Below, piece by piece: positions 9,120 to 17,466 of a stretch of DNA of 64,000 nt (the stretch's first letter is position 1; the number at the start of each line of letters is the position of its first letter). The DNA is from SAR86 cluster bacterium (lineage in GTDB: Bacteria > Pseudomonadota > Gammaproteobacteria > Magnimaribacterales > TMED112), in the NCBI GenBank assembly GCA_003331605.1, contig QOPD01000003.1, forward strand, positions 1 through 64,000, written 5' to 3'. The translations under genes and the position numbers were made by a program. Below the pieces are notes generated by a model that was not told where the DNA came from, did no database searches, and saw only the letters and a list, made by a program, of their open reading frames with translations.

Positions 9120-9725
9120 TTATTTAAAGCTAATTGATTTTTGATACGCTTTTCTTTGAAAAAGATTATCGCTCCATCTTGTGATATTTGGTTTCATAGC
9201 TTGGTGTATTCCTAATCTTTTAGCTAGGTGAATTGCATAAACCACACAAATGTCTGCAATAGAAAATCGATCAGAGCATAAATAATCTTTACCATCTAGT
9301 TCAGACTCGAGCAATTTTAATCTTGAAACAAACCACCTGCTATAGCCCTCAATTGCTCCATCGGCAACCCCAGGCTCCATAAGCTTATATCTCATGACAA
9401 CTGTTTGTGGGAAAGTGAGAGTAGCATCTGAATGGTGCATCCAGTTAAGATAATTTGGATAATCTGTCTCTGAGGGGTTAATTAATAAATCTGTTGGCCC
9501 ATATTTTTCTGCAATGTACTGACACATTGCTACAGATTCAGTCATCTTCAGATCTCCATCTACAAGGTATGGAATAGTTCCTAACATGTTTATTTCAAGA
9601 AATTCTTTATGAAATACTCTTGGAGGGAAGGGCATCATTTCTAATTCATATTCAATGTCTAGCTCTTCTGCAACCCAGATTGGTCTAATAGATCTTGCAC
9701 CCTCTGTGCCGTAAATTTTTAACAT
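9120..9725 (-). CDS. Glutathione S-transferase family protein
   Basis: 201 residues. A thioredoxin-like N-terminal domain (about 1-77) contains IPYLVDGDLKMTESVAM, where the cis-Pro and the Glu-Ser pair bind the gamma-glutamyl part of glutathione. An all-helical C-terminal domain follows, with the SIADICVVYA stretch typical of the GST C-domain. Size is normal for a bacterial cytosolic GST. It is encoded 80 bases upstream of the carboxylase operon in the same direction and is divergent from a lipoprotein gene. It may detoxify electrophilic unsaturated acyl intermediates, but this is only a contextual guess. Confidence 0.85.
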   Translation of the reverse strand: MLKIYGTEGARSIRPIWVAEELDIEYELEMMPFPPRVFHKEFLEINMLGTIPYLVDGDLKMTESVAMCQYIAEKYGPTDLLINPSETDYPNYLNWMHHSDATLTFPQTVVMRYKLMEPGVADGAIEGYSRWFVSRLKLLESELDGKDYLCSDRFSIADICVVYAIHLAKRLGIHQAMKPNITRWSDNLFQRKAYQKSISFK

Positions 9726-9851
9726 ATGATTCTGGTCTCTCTCAAATGTAATGAATTCAATTTCCTAAAGCAATAGAATTTTTATCTGAACAAAGGACTT
9801 TTTTTTTATTTTGTTTTATCTTTAAAGTTAGTTAATTCAAAAAGGAGGAAT

Positions 9852-10580
9852 ATGAAAAGATTAACTCAATTACTATTTTCAATAGGTCTATTATTGCTTT
9901 TAGCTGCTTGTGGAGCAGAGGCATCGTCTGTCAAGCAGTCCGATGTAAACAAAGCTAAAATTCAGGCTGTATATGATGCTTGGAGCAATGGCACCAAGGA
10001 AGAATGGATAGAGGCATATCACAGCATACTTGCTGATGATTATGTTAGATGGAATGGCAGATATGTCGGTCTAGGTTTTCAAATAGATCAGGAAAATCTT
10101 ACAGTTATTGAAGCAATGAGATCTCCAGCTAAGGAAAACTTCAAACCCGGAGATAAATTTATTTCAGTTAATGGTATAGAGGCAACGGTGGAAAATGTTG
10201 AAGATCTACCTTTTCAAGGTGCAATAGGTGGTGAGGTAAATATTGTTCTTGAACGTGATGGCGAGGAGCTTTCAATGGCTCTAGTAAGAGCAGCACAAGA
10301 ACAAACTGCCACTAAAGAACAGGTTTTAGCAAATCAAGAAGGCTGGGAAGGATATGACAATCGCCCCTCTATAAAAACATTTAGACCTTTGATTGCTGAA
10401 GACAATGTAGTTTATGCAGCATTTGAACTATCTGGAACCAACGGTGAAGGTGCAGAAGTTAATTGGTGGAATGTTGAAAGATTTGTTTTCAATGAAAATG
10501 GAGAACTAGTAGGTCACGCCGATCTTTCTGAAGAACTTTTTCTTTGGCAGCAAAATGGTTACTACTTAACTAATGAATAG
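9852..10580 (+). CDS. Lipoprotein with NTF2-like fold interrupted by a PDZ-like domain
   Basis: 242 residues. It has a lipoprotein signal (LLLLLAAC, predicted lipidated Cys20). Residues about 33-70 look like the first helices of an NTF2/SnoaL-like domain (VYDAWSNGTKEEWIEAYHS, DDYVRWNGR). Residues about 71-147 look like a PDZ domain: YVGLGF, then FKPGDKFISVNGI, then VNIVLERDGEEL. Residues about 175-242 resume with strands typical of SnoaL-like proteins (NWWNVERFVFNENGELVGH). A strong AAGGAGG lies 7 bases before the ATG. It converges on birA without a gap. The function is unknown; the split-domain reading is by eye and moderately certain. Confidence 0.65.
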   Translation: MKRLTQLLFSIGLLLLLAACGAEASSVKQSDVNKAKIQAVYDAWSNGTKEEWIEAYHSILADDYVRWNGRYVGLGFQIDQENLTVIEAMRSPAKENFKPGDKFISVNGIEATVENVEDLPFQGAIGGEVNIVLERDGEELSMALVRAAQEQTATKEQVLANQEGWEGYDNRPSIKTFRPLIAEDNVVYAAFELSGTNGEGAEVNWWNVERFVFNENGELVGHADLSEELFLWQQNGYYLTNE

Positions 10581-11270
10581 TTAATAAAGGCCTTTAACTT
10601 TTAATGAGCTCTCAGATATTACATATGTTTGGGAGCTTTTTTCTCCGATCATTCTACCTAGATTATTAACTCCTTTAAAAATATAAGTCTCATTATTTTC
10701 TAGTTCCACTTCTTGGTTGAGGTGCACGCAGAATTCATTCCATTCTCGATGCCAGTCAGGAGATGGATCGTCGACAATATCTTTTAGTAAGTTTTTAATT
10801 AATTCGGATATAAACTTTTCTTTTAATTTATAATCGTCAATATCTAGGTCACCCCAGTGAGTCTCCTCAGGCACAATTGAAAAATTTATACCGATGCCAA
10901 TCACTAAAATAAATTTTTCTTTGACATTCTCTGCTTCGACCAATATGCCCCCAATCTTTTTTGACTGAAAGATGAGATCGTTAGGCCATTTTAGTTTGAC
11001 AGGCCTTCCTAGAGATTTTGAAATAGTCTTAGCTACAGTAAGTCCCGCCTTCACACTCAAGCCATCAATTAATCCTGAGCAGGTATAACCAAAAGAAAAA
11101 GATATATTCCCTTTGGGGCTTGCCCAAGCTTTGTTATTTCTTCCTCTGCCTCGGGTTTGTTTGTCTGCAGTTATAACGGTTATTATAGAGCTTTTCTTGT
11201 GCTCCTCTTTGCATACATCATTGGTTGAGGTTACTTCTTCGTAATGAATTCTATTGAATTCACTGGGCAT
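10581..11270 (-). CDS. birA: Biotin--[acetyl-CoA-carboxylase] ligase
   Basis: 229 residues; biotin protein ligase catalytic domain without the N-terminal DNA-binding domain, so a group I enzyme that should not repress biotin genes. Motifs: TSTNDVCKEE, the biotinyl-AMP loop TRGRGRNNKAWASPKGNISF, and KLKWPNDLIFQSKKIGGILVE. A short C-terminal SH3-like cap follows. It attaches biotin to carrier lysines, including the acyl-CoA carboxylase subunit encoded at 5.5-7.4 kb. It overlaps the end of the upstream YwaF-like gene by 11 bases, so it is the last gene of the GMC/YwaF operon. Confidence 0.92.
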   Translation of the reverse strand: MPSEFNRIHYEEVTSTNDVCKEEHKKSSIITVITADKQTRGRGRNNKAWASPKGNISFSFGYTCSGLIDGLSVKAGLTVAKTISKSLGRPVKLKWPNDLIFQSKKIGGILVEAENVKEKFILVIGIGINFSIVPEETHWGDLDIDDYKLKEKFISELIKNLLKDIVDDPSPDWHREWNEFCVHLNQEVELENNETYIFKGVNNLGRMIGEKSSQTYVISESSLKVKGLY

Positions 11271-11967
11271 TTTTGTCTTTTAATAAGTAAGGAATGTATA
11301 ACAAAAAAGTGATTGCATAAGCTGCAGGAATTAAGCCAAGCAAATGATAAGGTTTCCCAGGAAGTGGATCTGGGAAAAAGTTCATCAGATTATCTCCATA
11401 TGGTTTTTCAACAACAAACCAATAATTTGTTCCAAAATAAATATTGAATAAATAGACTACGGGTAGAAATATAAAAGTGGTCATTACCATCAGATAGAAA
11501 TAGTCATTCAAAAAAGGTCTTTCATTCATCTGAAATATTGCAGTGAATACTCCCATCAAAATTAAAGAGTGCCCCCACATCGTATCTAAATATTCCAGCG
11601 CAGGAAATCCTAAAACAATATCAGGAGTCAAGATTGACATACCTCCACCTCCAAGACCCCAAAAGAATGCAAAAATAAATAGAGGCCTGTATTTAGTTAT
11701 TAAGTAAAACGCAATGCACCAAGACGAAAAACCACACATATGAATAGGCATAGCATCCCACCAGTCAAACCCTCGTTCAGTAATTTTGAAAACAGGATTG
11801 GTTGTTTCATGGATCAGAATGATCATGGCGAGTAAGTATCTAAAATAAACCTTGATTTTCTCCGAAGCATTTCTGAAAGCAAAGGGCAGGTAAATCGCAG
11901 CACTTATAAAAAAAACTACATTCAATAAGTGCCAAGGATCTAGTAAGGAAAAGGGTTCGGGCGTCAT
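11260..11967 (-). CDS. YwaF/TMEM164-like (TIGR02206) integral membrane protein, copy 1
   Basis: 235 residues, about seven membrane segments. Features of the TIGR02206/TMEM164 family: PIHMCGFS (His76, Cys78) at the end of a segment, FFWGLGGGGMSILTPD, a GHSLILMG segment, and a membrane-border region NYWFVVEKPYGDNLMNFFPD followed by YHLLGL. Human TMEM164 in this family is reported to be a lipid acyltransferase; bacterial members are uncharacterised. It is translationally linked to the GMC oxidoreductase gene (4-base overlap) and to birA. A clear paralog lies on the other side of the GMC gene. The activity is not known. Confidence 0.75.
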   Translation of the reverse strand: MTPEPFSLLDPWHLLNVVFFISAAIYLPFAFRNASEKIKVYFRYLLAMIILIHETTNPVFKITERGFDWWDAMPIHMCGFSSWCIAFYLITKYRPLFIFAFFWGLGGGGMSILTPDIVLGFPALEYLDTMWGHSLILMGVFTAIFQMNERPFLNDYFYLMVMTTFIFLPVVYLFNIYFGTNYWFVVEKPYGDNLMNFFPDPLPGKPYHLLGLIPAAYAITFLLYIPYLLKDKNAQ

Positions 11968-13646
11968 TTTAATTCCTGTTTGATCATATCAGATGCCTTC
12001 TCAGCTATCATTATTGTAGGCGCATTTGTATTGCCACCAACAAGAGTTGGCATAATTGATGCATCTACTACTCTAAGATTCTTTACTCCTTTGACACAAA
12101 GCTTGTCATCCACTACTGACATTTCATCATGCCCCATTTTGCAGGTGCCCACAGGATGATAAATTGTATCCGCTCTTGTTCGAATAGCTGATTCGATGGC
12201 TTTATCATCATTAATATTTATTGGATATCTGATGTTTTGGTATTGCGCCAAAGGTTCGGAATTCATAATTTCCATCATTATCTTATAGCCTTTTACCATC
12301 GTATCAATATCTTCTCGATTGGACAGATAGTTTGGATCAATCAATGGATCGTCATTTGGATTCTTCGATCCAATTTTTACAGTTCCGATAGATTTTGGTC
12401 TCAGCAAGCACATGTGACAGCTGAAACCATTGCCCCATACCTCAGCTCGACCATGATCTTCAACCATTCCAACAACAAAGTGAAGCTGAATATCGGGTAT
12501 TTCTAGGTTTTTCTCAGTTTTTAGAAAAGCTCCTCCTTCTGCGAGAGGAGAAGTAAACATGCCAGAGTTATTTAAAAAGAGTTTGAGCAATTCTAATGGG
12601 GCTCTGAGAGTAAACTTTCCAGACCTAAAAGGTGCTCCCATTAAATCCCAACTATCTACTCGATGTGAGGTTATATAATCCAAGTGATCTTGCAGGTTTT
12701 CTCCAACACCTTTTAGATCAACAACACAATCAATGTCTTTTGAATTTAGATAGCTTTGATCACCAATACCTGAGCGAAGCAGTATAGTTGGTGAGCCGTA
12801 TGCTCCACCACTTAAGATAATTTCTTTATTGGCATTTACCTCAAATGATGATCCTTTCTTTATGCAGGAAACCGAATGTGCAACCAAGTTTTCGAAATTT
12901 ACTTTATCAACTGTTGTTTCTGTCAGGATTGAAAGATTTTTTCTTTTTCTTGCTTCGGTCAAAAAAGCAACTGCCGCACTACATCTTCTTCCATTTTTTT
13001 GAGTAACTTGATAAATTCCTACACCTTCCTGCTCCTCACCATTAAAGTCATTATTTTCTTTATATAGTTTGGAGCCTGCTTCAACAAAAGATCTAGTGAA
13101 GGGATTGTCATGTCGAAGTCCGGCAACGTTCAATGGACCGTTTTGTCCATGCAAATCGTTAGTGAAAATCTCATTATTTTCAGACTTTTTAAAATATGGT
13201 AAGACATCGTTATAGCTCCATCCATGGTTGCCAAGGCTAGACCAATGATCGTAATCCCATTTATGACCACGAACGTAAAGCATGCCGTTTATAGAGCTCG
13301 ACCCACCAAGTGTTTTTCCTCGTGGTTGGAATCCTTTTCTGTGTTCTTGAATATTTTGGGGCATTTGGTAGGTTCCACCCAAGTTATCACTGACTCTCGC
13401 CGAACCTTCTTTTATGGTTACGGTTGAAAATTCTTTTTGAGGCACTGTATCGTACTGATAAGCATATTCCGATTCTTCCCCTTCATTGACAAGAAAAGCA
13501 TACATAGCAGGGATATGGATTAATGGCGATTTGTCAGGAGGCCCAGTTTCAATTAAGCACACAGAAACATCAGGGTTTTCAGTTAGCCTGCTAGCCAATA
13601 CACAACCAGCTGAACCACCACCAACAATTACGTAATCGTAATTCAT
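11964..13646 (-). CDS. GMC family FAD-dependent oxidoreductase
   Basis: 560 residues. The N-terminal FAD-binding motif (VIVGGGSAGCVLASRL) starts at residue 6. GMC signature 1 (RGKTLGGSSSINGMLYVRG) and signature 2 (LSGGAYGSPTILLRSGIG) are present. The C-terminal active-site pair His497 (YHPVGTCKMG) and Asn541 (GGNTNAP) is 44 residues apart, as usual. It resembles choline dehydrogenase / alcohol dehydrogenases of the family. The ends overlap both YwaF-like neighbours (1 and 4 bases). An insert-like stretch before signature 1 (about 70-100) is slightly longer than usual. It oxidises an alcohol to an aldehyde or acid; the substrate is unknown, and the two lipid-enzyme-like neighbours hint at a membrane lipid or fatty alcohol. 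Confidence 0.9.
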   Translation of the reverse strand: MNYDYVIVGGGSAGCVLASRLTENPDVSVCLIETGPPDKSPLIHIPAMYAFLVNEGEESEYAYQYDTVPQKEFSTVTIKEGSARVSDNLGGTYQMPQNIQEHRKGFQPRGKTLGGSSSINGMLYVRGHKWDYDHWSSLGNHGWSYNDVLPYFKKSENNEIFTNDLHGQNGPLNVAGLRHDNPFTRSFVEAGSKLYKENNDFNGEEQEGVGIYQVTQKNGRRCSAAVAFLTEARKRKNLSILTETTVDKVNFENLVAHSVSCIKKGSSFEVNANKEIILSGGAYGSPTILLRSGIGDQSYLNSKDIDCVVDLKGVGENLQDHLDYITSHRVDSWDLMGAPFRSGKFTLRAPLELLKLFLNNSGMFTSPLAEGGAFLKTEKNLEIPDIQLHFVVGMVEDHGRAEVWGNGFSCHMCLLRPKSIGTVKIGSKNPNDDPLIDPNYLSNREDIDTMVKGYKIMMEIMNSEPLAQYQNIRYPININDDKAIESAIRTRADTIYHPVGTCKMGHDEMSVVDDKLCVKGVKNLRVVDASIMPTLVGGNTNAPTIMIAEKASDMIKQELK

Positions 13647-14347
13647 TAAGCCTTTTTAAATTTATCCCAAAACAGAAATGGCAGATAAGTTATGAAAAAA
13701 ACTATTAGAGCCAGTGGTGCGACACCTAGCATATGAAACGGTGGGTCTGGCATTAAATCCATTACAGATTCACCATCTGGTCTTTCCATCAAGTACCAAT
13801 AATTTGCTTCACCGCCAATTAGAAAATTTATGCCATACATAGGAATCAGTAAAAAAATTGTAATTACTGCCATTTTAAGAAAATTTTCAAGTTGTGGCCG
13901 ATATTTCAAAACAGCTAAGGCAAAAAATATTCCCAGCAATATTTGGTTATGACCATAAAAGAACATGAAGTACTCAATATCGGGCCATGCATAATCAAGG
14001 TCTGGTGTGAGAATGGCCATAGTAGCACCTCCTATTCCCCAATAGAAAGGAAGCTCAAAAAACATTTGATTTCTATCTTTGCTTAGTAAAAAAATACCAA
14101 TTAGAACTGCACTAAAGTTGCACATATGAAGAGGTAGGTACTCTTCCCATGGTTTATCAAATCCGAAAATATAAATGAATGGTTTGGTTGCTTCAAAAAC
14201 TAATAGTGAAAGTCCAATTGCTTTGGTTAATAAAGATTGTGAGCTGTTATTAGAAAAATTTGCAGCGACACAAATCGCGATAATTATTATCGTTGACCAT
14301 ATCAAAGTTTGCGTGTGCTGATCTCCAAAAAGTACAAATGGTTCCAT
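13646..14347 (-). CDS. YwaF/TMEM164-like (TIGR02206) integral membrane protein, copy 2
   Basis: 233 residues, about seven membrane segments, paralogous to the gene on the far side of the GMC oxidoreductase. Shared blocks: PLHMCNFS (His74, Cys76), FYWGIGGATMAILTPD, GHNQILLG, NYWYLMERPDGESVMDLMPD and FHMLGV. The blocks occur in the same order and spacing as in copy 1, while the membrane segments between them have diverged strongly. It is the first gene of the four-gene unit YwaF-GMC-YwaF-birA, preceded by AAGGGAGAG. The two copies may form a heterodimer or act on successive substrates; this is inference. Confidence 0.75.
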   Translation of the reverse strand: MEPFVLFGDQHTQTLIWSTIIIIAICVAANFSNNSSQSLLTKAIGLSLLVFEATKPFIYIFGFDKPWEEYLPLHMCNFSAVLIGIFLLSKDRNQMFFELPFYWGIGGATMAILTPDLDYAWPDIEYFMFFYGHNQILLGIFFALAVLKYRPQLENFLKMAVITIFLLIPMYGINFLIGGEANYWYLMERPDGESVMDLMPDPPFHMLGVAPLALIVFFITYLPFLFWDKFKKA

Positions 14348-14375
14348 ATACTCTCCCTTGTATTTACTAATCTAA

Positions 14376-14403
14376 ATAATACAACTTGAGCTGCTAGAAG
14401 CAA
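14376..14403 (-). promoter_or_regulatory. Candidate promoter of the YwaF-GMC-YwaF-birA unit
   Basis: Minus strand: TTGCTT, 16 bases, TATTAT, then 28 bases to the ATG at 14347. The -10 box matches 5 of 6 and the -35 box only 3 of 6. It lies in the 82-base gap after the redoxin gene. Confidence 0.35.
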
Positions 14404-14429
14404 AATATTATTCAGAAGCAGAGTATGAT

Positions 14430-15035
14430 TTAAGGATACTTAATTGAACAACCGTATGGCCTTGTTTTCTTATTTGTAATTTCTTTATTATCAGCAATGC
14501 TATTTATTGCTAAACGTACATAATTTTTGGCCAAAGAAAGATCGGTGCTAAATAATGCTCCGGTCATTCCTAGATCGTCAATTGCACCATCGTATCTCAA
14601 GACCTCATTTTTATCGATGATATACATATGAGGAGTTGTTTTTGCATCATATTTTTTTCCTACCACTCCCTCTGTATCAAACAGTACATGTGTTGGAGAA
14701 GCATTTCTATTAGTAGTAAGCTTTATTGATTCTTGATTGGTTACATACCCCTGTTTATTCGGTGCTGAAGAGATAATGGAGAGCCATATAACATCATCTG
14801 CGGTATATTCTTTTTGCAATGATTGCATATTTTCTGTTTCATAATGTCTTTTTACAAAAGGGCATTCATGATTTGTCCACTCTAGAATGACGGTTTTACC
14901 AGAAAAATCACTCAATGAAATCAATTCACCATATTCATTCTTTAACGTAAATCCTGGTGCAGTGTTATCAATCTTTGCAGAACTAAATAGTACTAAATTT
15001 AGTAAAAAAACGAATAAAATCTTAAATTTCATCAA
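14430..15035 (-). CDS. Periplasmic redoxin / thioredoxin-family protein
   Basis: 201 residues. A signal peptide (about 1-20) is followed by an AhpC/TSA-redoxin domain with PGFTLKNEYGELISLSDF and the motif NHECPFVKRHY, where Cys58 is the peroxidatic-type or redox cysteine. Only one other cysteine is seen, near the C-terminus (Cys196). It belongs to the ECPFVKRHY redoxin group found widely in marine bacteria with unclear substrates. Its start overlaps the DsbD-like gene by 14 bases. The DsbD protein probably delivers electrons across the membrane to this protein (inference from context). Confidence 0.8.
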   Translation of the reverse strand: MMKFKILFVFLLNLVLFSSAKIDNTAPGFTLKNEYGELISLSDFSGKTVILEWTNHECPFVKRHYETENMQSLQKEYTADDVIWLSIISSAPNKQGYVTNQESIKLTTNRNASPTHVLFDTEGVVGKKYDAKTTPHMYIIDKNEVLRYDGAIDDLGMTGALFSTDLSLAKNYVRLAINSIADNKEITNKKTRPYGCSIKYP

Positions 15036-16956
15036 TCATCCTTAGCAAGTAACTCTCGGTTAATACTTCATTTAAAAGTATAGGCTCATTTAGCTTTGCG
15101 TGCCATAAGACATAGGTAGGTACGCCTGATCTCTGATATTTTTGTAGTTCTTTAAATATGGACTCATCTCTGTTTGTCCAATCAGCTTTTAAGTAAGTAA
15201 TTCCCTTGATCTTAAATTTTTCTTCAACTGTATTTGTGAAAGCAATCGCTTCATTGACTTGGCAAGTTATGCACCACGCAGCAGTAAAGTTTATGAAATA
15301 TGGGCTGTCTGATAATCTTAATTCTTGTTCGTATTCAGTTTTCCATGTGTTTACAGAGTCTGTCTGCAATTCTTTTTTTTCTAGATTCCAATCAAAGATT
15401 GTTAAATATCCAGTAACAAGTAGAAAAACCACCCCAAACTTGAAAGCTATGTTGATTGTTTGAGATATGATCCAAATAATTAATCCACCAACAAACCATG
15501 CAATAAGCACAACGATAAGAGAGTCAGCGCTAATTTGTAAAGATAGTACCCACAATAACCAAAGAGCTGCACCAATCATCATCAAACCGAACAATTGTTT
15601 AAGTTGCTCCATCCAAATGCCTGGTTTTGGTAAGAACCTAATCAAATCAGGCTTTATAGCAAATAGAAAGTATGGAGCAGCAAAGCCTATTGCCAGCGAG
15701 AAGAAAATGCTTAAAGAAATAATATCAGGTTGGACTAATGCAAAGCCCAAGGCTGCTCCCATGAAAGGTGCTGTACATGGAGATGCCACGATCACCGAAA
15801 GCGCCCCAGTAAAAAACGACCCCACTAATCCTTGGGAGTTATTTTTATTCTCAAGCTTTGAAAGCGTTGATCCCAGAGAAATATTTCCAAGCAGTATCAG
15901 CCCAACTAAAAAAATTAAAATGCTTAACGAGGAAACAACTATTGGTGATTGTAATTGGTAACCCCATCCAATTAATTCACCAGAATTTTTTAACACCAAC
16001 AGCGTTACGGCAATACCCATAAAAGTTAGCACTACACCCAGTACGTAAACCAAGGCATTAATAGCCACAGATGTATTGGATTCTTCTGCGCTTTTAACAA
16101 GTGAGAATGCTTTTAGTGCCACTACTGGCAATACGCAGGGCATCAAATTGAGGATCAAGCCACCTATAAAGGCGAAAACTATAGCCATAATGAGGTTTAA
16201 CTGATTGGCTGAATAATTTTCTGCAAAGGGTACGTCAATAGTATAGTAGTTTGCCCCAGCTTTAAGAATCCCTTGAGCAGGACCTGTAAAATCAGGGTAC
16301 AGTTCAACATTCAAGGTATTATCTATTTGTAACTGAGAGCTTGAAAAATCAAATTCTTTGTCACTGATTGGGAAATAGTAGCTCTCTTCATCAATGTCGT
16401 TAAAAGAGAATGCAAGTTTTTGCTGCTCTTTTTTGATTTCTAAATCTGGTGGAGCCCTTAAAGGCAATCTTCCTAACCATCTCGATAACAAGCTAGAATT
16501 CTGTGTGACATTTAAAAACTGATTTTTTAAAAGCAAGACCAGTTCTGTCTGCTCAGGAATGCATATTTCATCGCAGACTAAAAACCTTGTTTTAATTGTA
16601 ATTTCTTTATCTTCAAGATCCTTTAGGTCAATTGTAAAAGGGAAGACCACTTCATCCGTATAACCATAGGTCATTAAAGGTGGGTATGGAATTTTTTCTG
16701 GGCCAGGCCAAGAAATGTCAGAGATATTGAAGGCATTTCCCTCTGTAAAAATAAATTCAACTGGACCCCCTGAATCACCAGGGTTAATCCAGTATGTGTG
16801 CCAGCCTGGAGTTAGTTTGAATCTATAGCCAAGCTGAACTTCACCTGGTGTTTCTATGTAATTATTGAAACCAATAATAGAAATTTCAGCATTATCGGTT
16901 CTAGCAACCTCAGCATGAATTGCTAAGTTTAAAAGTATTGCCCAAAAAATTCTCAT
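15022..16956 (-). CDS. DsbD/ScsB-type thiol:disulfide interchange membrane protein
   Basis: About 644 residues. A signal peptide is followed by a periplasmic DsbD-alpha-like domain with the pair CDEIC. The central eight-segment DsbD membrane domain carries its two cysteines in LMPCVLPVVALKAF and ASPCTAPFMGAALG. A C-terminal thioredoxin domain has AAWCITC. Electrons would pass from cytoplasmic thioredoxin through the membrane cysteines to the periplasmic domains. The frame can be extended to a TTG at 16983, but those codons lie in the hairpin of the hsp20 terminator, so the ATG at 16956 (MRIFWAIL) is preferred. It is co-transcribed with the redoxin gene. Confidence 0.88.
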   Translation of the reverse strand: MRIFWAILLNLAIHAEVARTDNAEISIIGFNNYIETPGEVQLGYRFKLTPGWHTYWINPGDSGGPVEFIFTEGNAFNISDISWPGPEKIPYPPLMTYGYTDEVVFPFTIDLKDLEDKEITIKTRFLVCDEICIPEQTELVLLLKNQFLNVTQNSSLLSRWLGRLPLRAPPDLEIKKEQQKLAFSFNDIDEESYYFPISDKEFDFSSSQLQIDNTLNVELYPDFTGPAQGILKAGANYYTIDVPFAENYSANQLNLIMAIVFAFIGGLILNLMPCVLPVVALKAFSLVKSAEESNTSVAINALVYVLGVVLTFMGIAVTLLVLKNSGELIGWGYQLQSPIVVSSLSILIFLVGLILLGNISLGSTLSKLENKNNSQGLVGSFFTGALSVIVASPCTAPFMGAALGFALVQPDIISLSIFFSLAIGFAAPYFLFAIKPDLIRFLPKPGIWMEQLKQLFGLMMIGAALWLLWVLSLQISADSLIVVLIAWFVGGLIIWIISQTINIAFKFGVVFLLVTGYLTIFDWNLEKKELQTDSVNTWKTEYEQELRLSDSPYFINFTAAWCITCQVNEAIAFTNTVEEKFKIKGITYLKADWTNRDESIFKELQKYQRSGVPTYVLWHAKLNEPILLNEVLTESYLLRMIDEI

Positions 16957-16963
16957 AATGAAA

Positions 16964-16981
16964 GGGCGACTTTCGTCGCCC
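16964..16981 (-). terminator. Hairpin after hsp20
   Basis: GGGCGAC - GAAA - GTCGCCC on the minus strand: seven perfect pairs with a GNRA tetraloop, followed by TTT. It lies between the hsp20 stop and the DsbD ATG. The U-run is short, so it may terminate partially or protect the hsp20 mRNA 3' end. Confidence 0.6.
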
Positions 16982-16988
16982 AAAGATA

Positions 16989-17405
16989 TTATTCTATATC
17001 AATTACTCGAGGTTTTTTATGATCAGGAAGAACCTTCTCTAAATCGATTGTTAGCAATCCATTTTTTGAGGCTGCTCCTATTACCTCAAGATCTTCTGCT
17101 AAAGTAAACTTTAGCTTAAAGGATCTTTTGGCTATTCCTCTGTGCACTGTTTCGGTATTGGAATTTGTTTCCTCACCATTGTTGTGCGTGATTGTTAAGA
17201 TGCCATCGCATAATTCGATATCAACATCTTTTTTATCAATTCCAGCAAGAGCAATCTCTATCTGAAATTTTAATCCATCCTTATAAATATTATAAGGTGG
17301 GTATGAGGACTGAGACTCATTTGAAATTCGTTCCAGCCTATCTACGAGAGTTTCAAAACCTAATACACGGTTTGAAAACATAGGATCAGTAAAATTTATT
17401 AACAT
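16989..17405 (-). CDS. ibpA: Small heat-shock protein, IbpA type
   Basis: 138 residues, alpha-crystallin domain at about 35-125. IbpA-class features: an FETLVDRLERI-like N-terminal helix, YPPYNIYKDG, FQIEIALAGIDKKDVDIEL, a GIAKRSFKLKFTLAE block and a GLLTIDL strand. The ATG at 17405 is chosen over an upstream in-frame start because AAGGAGG sits 7 bases before it. It is an ATP-independent holdase that keeps unfolding proteins soluble for the ClpB/DnaK system. The leader contains a ROSE-like thermometer. It is transcribed alone, divergent from the XRE regulator gene and ended by the hairpin at 16964-16981. Confidence 0.92.
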   Translation of the reverse strand: MLINFTDPMFSNRVLGFETLVDRLERISNESQSSYPPYNIYKDGLKFQIEIALAGIDKKDVDIELCDGILTITHNNGEETNSNTETVHRGIAKRSFKLKFTLAEDLEVIGAASKNGLLTIDLEKVLPDHKKPRVIDIE

Positions 17406-17407
17406 AA

Positions 17408-17462
17408 TGTCCTCCTTAAAGCGACAAGTTAAAAACGTTGACCTCACCTGAGCATCAACGTT
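17408..17462 (-). promoter_or_regulatory. ROSE-like RNA thermometer in the hsp20 leader
   Basis: In the hsp20 mRNA the 3' hairpin (17408-17426) pairs UGUC(G)CU with AGGACA around a six-base loop UUAAGG. This gives six pairs with one bulged G, and it occludes the AAGGAGG ribosome binding site. UCGCU opposite AGGA fits the known ROSE signature U(U/C)GCU. A second hairpin upstream (17434-17462) has an 8-bp stem AACGTTGA/TCAACGTT. Two-hairpin leaders of this kind regulate ibpA/hsp20 genes in other proteobacteria by melting at high temperature. Pairings were drawn by eye. Confidence 0.6.
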
Positions 17463-17466
17463 AGTA

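Noticed and set aside
15467..15961. 164-residue plus-strand ORF inside the DsbD gene
   Set aside because: It is an antisense shadow. The opposite strand encodes the complete DsbD membrane domain with its catalytic cysteines.
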